A stretch of 64,000 bases of DNA from Amycolatopsis sp. MtRt-6 (GTDB lineage: Bacteria; Actinomycetota; Actinomycetes; Mycobacteriales; Pseudonocardiaceae): NCBI RefSeq assembly GCF_017308975.1, contig NZ_JADWPD010000019.1, forward strand, positions 62,001 to 126,000, given 5' to 3'. The translations under genes and the position numbers were made by a program. Below are positions 59,020 to 64,000 of the stretch, piece by piece. The notes beneath the pieces were generated by a model. The model was given only the letters and a program-made list of their open reading frames with translations, ran no database searches and had not been told where the DNA came from. Numbering within the stretch: position 1 is the first letter of the stretch; each line of letters starts with the position of its first letter.

Positions 59020-59838
59020 TCAGCGACACTCAGCTCTGTGGTCCTTGATGCGGTGGAGTTGAGGGTGTTTGGCCGTGCGCTGGTCCCCGGAGGACTGGCC
59101 GCGCAGGCGCCTGCCGAGCCAAGGGCCGAGAAAGGTGGCTGCCCAACGCAGTTCGGCGGTGGCGCGCCAGTGCGTCGACGGTGGGGCGGGCAACGGTGGT
59201 GCGGGTTCGTTCCAGGAATCGTCGCTGCCCGGCACCTGGAGGGCGTGCGCGACCGCGTCGGCGATCAGCTGGTGCCCCAGGGGGCTGCAGTGCAGCCGGT
59301 CCTCGCTCCAGAACCGGCGGTCGGCGACGGAGGGGTGCAGAGCGATTTCCGCGACGGCGACTCCGTGCCGAGCGGCTGCGGCCCGGATCCGGTCGTTGAT
59401 GTCGAGGATGCGGGAGCGAACCGGTCGGGCGAGGGGGATGATCCTGGTGAGGTCGGGAAAGGTCACGGTCGCCACGCGGGCCCCGGATTCGGTGAGCGCG
59501 GCGAACATCGCTTCCAGGTGACCGGCCACCGTGGCGGTCTCGACTCGGAGCCGGAGCAGGTCGTTCACTCCGGCGACAACGGTGGCCAGGTCGGGACGCA
59601 GCGCCAGAGCCGGCCCCAGTTGCCCGGACCGGACTTCGTCCGCGCGGCGGCCACGGACGGCGAGGTTGGCGTACTGGAGATCGGGGTTGTCGATGGTGAG
59701 GCGTTCGGCGAGCCGGTCGGCCCATCCCCGGAGGCCCACGATGTCGTCACCGTCCCCGACGCCTTCGGTCTGGCTGTCACCCAAGGCGACGTAGCGCAGG
59801 TACTTGCCGCCGGGCACGGGTTCCTCGGGCCTCATCAC
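59020..59838 (-). CDS. SGNH/GDSL-family hydrolase
   Basis: A 272-residue SGNH hydrolase. Block I GDSQTEGVGD carries the nucleophile Ser near residue 22, block III is GVNDLL, and block V is DRLHCSPLGHQLIADAV, where Asp and His complete the triad (DxxH-like, with a Cys between). There is no signal peptide, so it is cytoplasmic. The last 60 residues are a basic Arg/His-rich tail of unclear role. It is divergent from a PadR regulator with a palindrome between them, which suggests that it is the regulated target. The substrate, an ester or acyl group, is unknown. Confidence 0.88.
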   Translation of the reverse strand: MMRPEEPVPGGKYLRYVALGDSQTEGVGDGDDIVGLRGWADRLAERLTIDNPDLQYANLAVRGRRADEVRSGQLGPALALRPDLATVVAGVNDLLRLRVETATVAGHLEAMFAALTESGARVATVTFPDLTRIIPLARPVRSRILDINDRIRAAAARHGVAVAEIALHPSVADRRFWSEDRLHCSPLGHQLIADAVAHALQVPGSDDSWNEPAPPLPAPPSTHWRATAELRWAATFLGPWLGRRLRGQSSGDQRTAKHPQLHRIKDHRAECR

Positions 59839-59866
59839 GCCACCCTCCTAGTCATAATGTTGACTA

Positions 59867-59886
59867 ATCATAACCATGGCTATGAT
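59867..59886. promoter_or_regulatory. PadR-type palindromic operator
   Basis: ATCATAACCATGGCTATGAT is a 20-bp near-perfect palindrome (one mismatched pair). It lies 38 bp before the PadR gene and 28 bp before the hydrolase start. ATCATA/TATGAT arms could also serve as -10 hexamers in both directions. Confidence 0.55.
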
Positions 59887-59924
59887 GGCGTCGGCCCCCA
59901 TGTCGACGACGAGGAGACGCGCCG

Positions 59925-60518
59925 GTGAGTCTGCGGCATGCTGTGCTCGCGGCGTTGCTGTCCGGCGAGTACAGCGGCTACCAGCTGGCCAAGGCGTTCG
60001 ACGTGGGCGTCGCCAACTTCTGGTACGCCCGGCCGCAACAGCTCTACCTGGAGCTGTCCAAGCTCGAGAAGGACGGGTTGATCAGCGGCCGGGAGGTGGT
60101 CCAGCGAACCCGTCCCACCAAGCGGTTGTTCAGGGTCACCGACGCCGGCCTCGCCGAGCTGGCGGATTTCGCCGCCGCCGTGAGCAAGCCGTCGTTCATC
60201 CGCGACGACCTGCTGGTCAAGGTCCAGGCCGTCGACCACGTCGACGCGGCACCGGTGATCGCGCAACTGGAACAGCGAGCCGCGGCAGCCGCGGCCAAGG
60301 TGGAGATCCTCGACAAGATCCTGCGGCGGTTCCGCGGGGACCTCGACGAGGAGACCTACCTGCGTCACGGATCTCCGATCGGGCCCTACCTGACGTGCTT
60401 GCGCGGCCGGCGGTTCGAGCAGGAACACCACGACTGGTCTGTGCGGGCCGCCGCGCTCCTGCGCGACCGGGCGACGCGGGACGGTCAGCCGGCGCCCACC
60501 TCGGATCCATCCCGGTAG
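59925..60518 (+). CDS. PadR-family transcriptional regulator
   Basis: A 197-residue PadR regulator (long, C-terminal-domain-containing type). The winged helix spans about residues 1-85 (HAVLAALLSGEYSGYQLAKAF, LYLELSKLEKDGLISGR), and a helical dimerisation domain follows (about 95-180). GTG 59925 starts at the family's normal N terminus. It probably represses itself and the divergent SGNH hydrolase through the palindrome between them. The following 60519-60785 stretch shows no gene I can support. Confidence 0.92.
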   Translation: MSLRHAVLAALLSGEYSGYQLAKAFDVGVANFWYARPQQLYLELSKLEKDGLISGREVVQRTRPTKRLFRVTDAGLAELADFAAAVSKPSFIRDDLLVKVQAVDHVDAAPVIAQLEQRAAAAAAKVEILDKILRRFRGDLDEETYLRHGSPIGPYLTCLRGRRFEQEHHDWSVRAAALLRDRATRDGQPAPTSDPSR

Positions 60519-60785
60519 CGCGGCATGATCGGCGCTGGATGGCGCGCTCCGCGAGTTGCGGCGCCAACCTGGTGCTGCGCAGAGCCCGGAGGGCCGACCC
60601 CGGGACTACTGCAGGCGCAGCAGCTCGGACAGCGCCGATGATCGCGTCTTACATCTCCCCAGGGCAAGCGGGAGCCTGCTGCACCCGGTCACACGGGGCA
60701 CACCGGTTACGGTGTCGGGGCATGGTGTCGCCGGCGGACCTCGGGGCCGCGGGCGTCATCGAATCCACGAGTGAAGGAGCGGCGG

Positions 60786-61361
60786 GTGGGTGTCGACGGG
60801 ACCGTCCCGGGCGGGGGGCTGGTGCAGCTGGTCGAGGCGCGGCCGGACGAGTACTCCGGCTTCGCGCGGCGGCTTCAGCGTGCGTTCACCGATGCCGCCG
60901 TGCACGAGCTCGGCGTCGACCCGGACGAGCCGATTCCCTCGGACGAGGACGTGTGGCAGACGCTGCGCGAGCCGGGCGCCGAGGTGCTGCACGTGGTCCG
61001 GGAGGATCGTGTGGTCGGCGGCGTGGTCGTCTCCATCGACGAGCACACCCAGCTGAACTCGTTGGATTTCTTCTTCGTGGACGGCGATCAGCAAGGCCGG
61101 GGGACGGGGGTCCTGGCGTGGCGTGCTGTTGAGGCGAGGTACCCGGAAACGCGGGTGTGGACCACCTTTACGCCCTACTTCGAGCGGCGGAACATCCATT
61201 TCTATGTGAACAGGTGCGGTTTCGCGATCGTGGAGTTCTTCCACCCCGGCCACCCGGACCCCCATGATCACCGGGCCTCGCCGGGTGATTCGCAGGACGG
61301 GGACGGGACCGATCACATGTTCAGGTTCGAGAAGGTGATGAGCCCGCAGCGTTGCCGATGA
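60786..61361 (+). CDS. GNAT-family N-acetyltransferase
   Basis: About 191 residues with a GNAT fold. The acetyl-CoA loop is [19 protein letters not shown] (Q-x-x-G-x-G) near residue 105; the beta-5 region [22 protein letters not shown] follows. GTG 60786 has AAGGAGCGGCGG upstream; GTG 60771 is an alternative. The C-terminal His/Asp-rich loop before the last strand is longer than usual. The acceptor substrate cannot be inferred. Confidence 0.85.
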   Translation: MGVDGTVPGGGLVQLVEARPDEYSGFARRLQRAFTDAAVHELGVDPDEPIPSDEDVWQTLREPGAEVLHVVREDRVVGGVVVSIDEHTQLNSLDFFFVDGDQQGRGTGVLAWRAVEARYPETRVWTTFTPYFERRNIHFYVNRCGFAIVEFFHPGHPDPHDHRASPGDSQDGDGTDHMFRFEKVMSPQRCR

Positions 61362-61485
61362 GGCGACCGCGGCCGCGCCGGGATGAGTCAAGCTGCCGGT
61401 CCGTGGCAAATTCCAGGGTGGGGTTGTAGGTCAACTCAGCTCGTGCGGCTGAGCGCTGCGCGGTCGCTCGTCGAGAAGCGGCAGC

Positions 61486-63243
61486 TCACCGATCACCGCC
61501 TTGGCGTTCCGCGGGGCCGGACCGTGGTAGTCGCAGGGTGAACACCGCACCCGAGGGCGAGCTGACGGCGACCGTGCCGCCGTGCGCGGTGACCAGGTCC
61601 CGCACGATGGCCAAGCCCAGTCCGCTGCCTCCGGTCTGCCGGGCACGGGACTTGTCGGCGCGCCAGAACCGGTCGAACACGAACGGCAGGTCTTCGGGCG
61701 GGATGCCGGCTCCGGTGTCGGCGACTTCGAACACGACTTCGTCGCCGTCGGCCGCCGCGCGTACCGTGACCTGGCCACCCGGTGGGGTGTACCGCAGCGC
61801 GTTGCCCACGAGGTTGCCGATGGTCTGGCGCAGGCGTACCGGATCCGCGATCAGCACGAGGTCCGGGTCGGCTACGGCGGCGGTGAGGGTGACGTCCGGG
61901 GCGTCCGGGGCGTGCGCGACGACGACTTGGTCGACGAGGTCGGTGACTCGCATCGCTTCGGGATGGATCCGCAACTGCCCCGCGTCGGCGTCCGCGATGT
62001 CCCGCAGATCTTCGATGACGTGGTGGAGCAACGCTGTGTCTTCCAGCAGGGAGTGGGTCAGCGCGCGGTCCAGTGGGAGGTGTCCGTCCTCGGCTGCTTC
62101 CAGCCGGCCGCGGACGGCGTTGAGCGGATTGCGCAGTTCGTGGGCGATGTCGCTGATCATCGTGCGCCGTTGCTGCTCGATCTCTTCGCGGCGCTTCACC
62201 AGCGTGTTGAACGCCTCGGCCAGGTAGCCGATTTCGTCCCGGGAGGTCACGGGGGCGCGCTGCTCCCGGCGCACGGCTTCGGTGAGCGCGCGCAGCGGCC
62301 GGGCCAGCCGGGAGGTGACGGCCACCATGACGAGCACGGCCAGGCCGACCACCCCCAGCGTCAGCAGGGTGATGCGCGCGGAATTCGTGGCCGACAACGG
62401 GAACCCGGACTGGGGCTCTCCGCCGGGACCGAGCACGAACAGCAGTGCGGGCGGGGCGACGTACCCGGCCAGCTGTGCCCGGCGTGAGGAGTCCACACAG
62501 GACTTCGCCGTCAGGGTTTGGTTGCCTGTCATGGCGAAGCCGAGCGTGACCACGGCGGGCTCGGTGGCGCCTTGACGGTTCAGGCAGGTGGCGACCAGCG
62601 TGTTCAACTCGGCGAGCGCCCTGGATTCGGTCGGGGTGGGCTGATCCAGTGCGTCCGTGTCGCACTGGGTGCGGACGAAGCCGCCACTGGGCGGGCTGAC
62701 GACCGGCCGTCCCGACGGCAGTTCCCGGACCTGTGCGGGAACTCCCGTGTCCTGCAGGCAGAACTGCGCCAGGGCGGCCGCGGTCTGCAGGCTGACGCGT
62801 TCGTCTGCGGTCAGGGCGTACGGTCCGACCACGCGGGAATCGATTCCGCCGGGTGAGGTACCGGGCAGCAACGCCGGGTCCACGTGGAGCGGGTCGACCA
62901 CCGCGCGGGGTTGCTCGGGCAGCGCCACCGCGCCGCCGGCGGAGTCGGCGATCGCTGCCCGCGCGGGCGTCGTCAGCACGATCCGGCGGCCGGTTTTCGC
63001 CGCCAGCAGGCGGACGGTGTCGCCGGCGCCGCTCCAGGCCGGGTTACGCGACGCGTAGCCGATCAGCTCGTTGTAGATGGACGCGTCGGCGGACAACGCT
63101 CGCCCTTGTTCCCGGCGGATCGCCTCGGTCGTGCTTTCGGCCGCCAGCCATGCCGTCGCGGCGATGGAGCTGACGGCGATCAGTGCGGAGACCCCCGTCA
63201 GCCGGACGACCAGGCTGCGGTGGCGGGCGAACCTAGCCCGCAT
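61486..63243 (-). CDS. Sensor histidine kinase
   Basis: A 585-residue transmembrane kinase. The first helix is near residue 15-35, an extracytoplasmic sensor region spans about 36-290 and contains four Cys (one pair near FCLQDTG/RTQCDTD, another near TCLNRQG/KSCVDSS), and a second helix lies near 300. HAMP, HisKA (phospho-acceptor in MISDIAHELRNPLN near residue 370) and HATPase_c with N, G1 and G2 boxes (NLVGNALRYTP, DTGAGIP, GGSGLGLAIV) follow. It overlaps its response regulator by 11 bp. The Cys-rich sensor may form disulphides. The signal is unknown. Confidence 0.93.
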   Translation of the reverse strand: MRARFARHRSLVVRLTGVSALIAVSSIAATAWLAAESTTEAIRREQGRALSADASIYNELIGYASRNPAWSGAGDTVRLLAAKTGRRIVLTTPARAAIADSAGGAVALPEQPRAVVDPLHVDPALLPGTSPGGIDSRVVGPYALTADERVSLQTAAALAQFCLQDTGVPAQVRELPSGRPVVSPPSGGFVRTQCDTDALDQPTPTESRALAELNTLVATCLNRQGATEPAVVTLGFAMTGNQTLTAKSCVDSSRRAQLAGYVAPPALLFVLGPGGEPQSGFPLSATNSARITLLTLGVVGLAVLVMVAVTSRLARPLRALTEAVRREQRAPVTSRDEIGYLAEAFNTLVKRREEIEQQRRTMISDIAHELRNPLNAVRGRLEAAEDGHLPLDRALTHSLLEDTALLHHVIEDLRDIADADAGQLRIHPEAMRVTDLVDQVVVAHAPDAPDVTLTAAVADPDLVLIADPVRLRQTIGNLVGNALRYTPPGGQVTVRAAADGDEVVFEVADTGAGIPPEDLPFVFDRFWRADKSRARQTGGSGLGLAIVRDLVTAHGGTVAVSSPSGAVFTLRLPRSGPAERQGGDR

Positions 63244-63919
63244 CGGTGAGCTTGTACCCGACGCCGTACACCGTCACCAAGCGGGCCGGGCGGGCCGGGT
63301 CACGCTCGATCTTGCGGCGCAGGTTGAGTATGTGCACATCGATGGTCCGCGTCGTGACGTAGGCGTCGGTGCCCCGGGTCAGCTCCAGCAGCTGCTCCCG
63401 GGTGAACGCGCGGTCCGGCTGGCCGGAAAGCACCTCGAGCAGCGCGAACTCCGCGTGGGTGCACTCCACCGGCCGGCCCGCGAGATGGACGGTGTGCCGC
63501 TGCCGGTCGACCACCAGATCCCCGACCCGCGACAGAAAGCCGGTCTGTGAACCGAATCGCGTCCGGCGCAGCAGTGTCCGCGCGCGTGCCACCAGTTCGC
63601 GGGGGCTGTAGGGCTTGGTCATGTGGTCGTCGGCCCCGAGGTCGAGACTGCGCAGCAGGTCGTACTCGGAGTCGCGCGCGGTCAGCACGAGCACGGGGAC
63701 GTCGGACTCGGTGCGCAGGGTGCGGCAGACGTCGAGCCCGTCCATCCCCGGCAGCATCACATCGAGTACCAGCAGGTCGGGCCGGCGCGCGCGAGCGCAC
63801 GCCAGCGCCTCCTGACCGTCGTGCACGACTTCGACGGTGTGCCCTTCACCTTCCAGGTAGAGGCGGATCACCTGGGCCTGGTGCGGGTCATCCTCGGCGA
63901 CCAGTACACGGGAGGACAT
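63233..63919 (-). CDS. OmpR/PhoB-type response regulator
   Basis: A 228-residue regulator. The receiver has VLVAEDDPHQ, phospho-acceptor Asp in LLVLDVMLPGMDG near residue 52, Thr in VLTARDSEYD and Lys in DHMTKPYSPRE. The C-terminal winged helix is seen in ECTHAEFALLEVLSGQPDRA and TTRTIDVHILNLRRKIE. It is the first gene of the pair with the kinase at 61486-63243. The 63920-64000 remainder is its upstream region, and no complete gene is visible there. Confidence 0.95.
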   Translation of the reverse strand: MSSRVLVAEDDPHQAQVIRLYLEGEGHTVEVVHDGQEALACARARRPDLLVLDVMLPGMDGLDVCRTLRTESDVPVLVLTARDSEYDLLRSLDLGADDHMTKPYSPRELVARARTLLRRTRFGSQTGFLSRVGDLVVDRQRHTVHLAGRPVECTHAEFALLEVLSGQPDRAFTREQLLELTRGTDAYVTTRTIDVHILNLRRKIERDPARPARLVTVYGVGYKLTDAG

Positions 63920-64000
63920 CGCCCCAACCTAATCGGAGAGACATCATTCGAACAGCGCCTTAACCGGATGCTGACGAGATCCGCCAAAGCTGTTCCCATG

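Noticed and set aside
59860-59886. TTGACT and TATGAT as a promoter for the PadR gene
   Set aside because: The spacing is only 15 bp; I keep the palindrome as an operator but not this promoter assignment.
61431-61778. An alternative-frame ATPase-like tail of the second histidine kinase
   Set aside because: It is a shifted frame of the kinase; the true frame ends normally at 61486 after the G2 box, so no frameshift is needed.
1-64000. CRISPR arrays, insertion sequences, prophage genes, rRNA
   Set aside because: No regularly spaced direct repeats, transposase, integrase, phage structural gene or rRNA sequence was recognised anywhere in the window.

Overview
This window is a chromosomal segment of a high-GC actinobacterium. 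GC-rich third codon positions, frequent GTG starts, chains of 4-bp ATGA/GTGA stop-start overlaps, a dense set of GntR/LysR/LacI/PadR/ROK regulators and secreted enzymes with Ala-rich signal peptides all fit the Pseudonocardiales; an Amycolatopsis-like genome is my best guess, and it is an inference. I see no rRNA genes, complete tRNAs, CRISPR arrays, transposases or phage genes. Most of the window is catabolic and accessory DNA.

Region 1 (91-14150) handles amino or amine compounds. After a DJ-1/PfpI protein comes a ROK-type repressor whose promoter carries a 19-bp operator, repeated exactly and in inverted orientation before the next operon. That operon encodes a class III PLP enzyme, an APH-fold small-molecule kinase and an aldehyde dehydrogenase. 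The set resembles a phosphorylate, eliminate phosphate and ammonia, oxidise the aldehyde route, as known for hydroxylysine and ethanolamine. The aldehyde dehydrogenase frame is broken by a GC-only block containing a 20-C run, which may be an assembly artefact. A GntR/FCD regulator (6474-7145) follows. It shares an operator-like sequence with the promoter of a minus-strand eight-gene operon (14150 to 7158): HAD hydrolase, FAD amine/amino-acid oxidoreductase, polar amino-acid ABC importer, RidA-type imine hydrolase, D-amino-acid PLP lyase/aldolase and an SDR.

Region 2 (14385-16270) holds a secreted GH62 arabinofuranosidase with a ricin-type carbohydrate-binding domain, preceded by a perfect LacI-type palindrome, and then an isolated tRNA 3'-end-like fragment.

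Region 3 (16386-47246) is the most interesting part: about 31 kb of catabolic genes arranged as divergent units. It contains a VAO/4-cresol-dehydrogenase-type flavoenzyme, a class A flavin monooxygenase, two acyl-CoA-dehydrogenase-fold flavin oxygenases (one continuous with an MDR reductase), a flavin reductase fused to an IclR effector domain, an extradiol dioxygenase, a FAH-family hydrolase, two paralogous MDR dehydrogenases, cupin, SnoaL and CMD proteins, a peptide/opine-type ABC importer, and a full beta-oxidation set with a MenB/BadI-like ring hydrolase, CaiB transferase and acetoacetyl-CoA-synthetase-like ligase. Every divergent promoter in the island carries variants of a 9-bp element nGTC-N-GACn (best TGTCTGACA). 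A FadR-type GntR gene (34663-35400) lies inside the island and is the obvious candidate regulator. I read this as one regulon for uptake and complete degradation of an aromatic or aromatic-alicyclic compound that I cannot name.

Region 4 (47307-52057) is a LysR-controlled resorcinol/hydroxyquinol pathway: a TfdB-like phenol hydroxylase and a single-chain maleylacetate reductase-hydroxyquinol dioxygenase fusion. Region 5 (52080-55595) is a LacI regulator divergent from a DapA-family lyase and an MFS transporter, probably for a sugar acid or similar acid. Region 6 (55739-63919) contains a secreted S1 protease, a LuxR-type two-component pair whose kinase has an unusual C-terminal extracytoplasmic tail, an SGNH hydrolase divergent from a PadR regulator, a GNAT acetyltransferase, and an OmpR-type two-component pair at the right edge.
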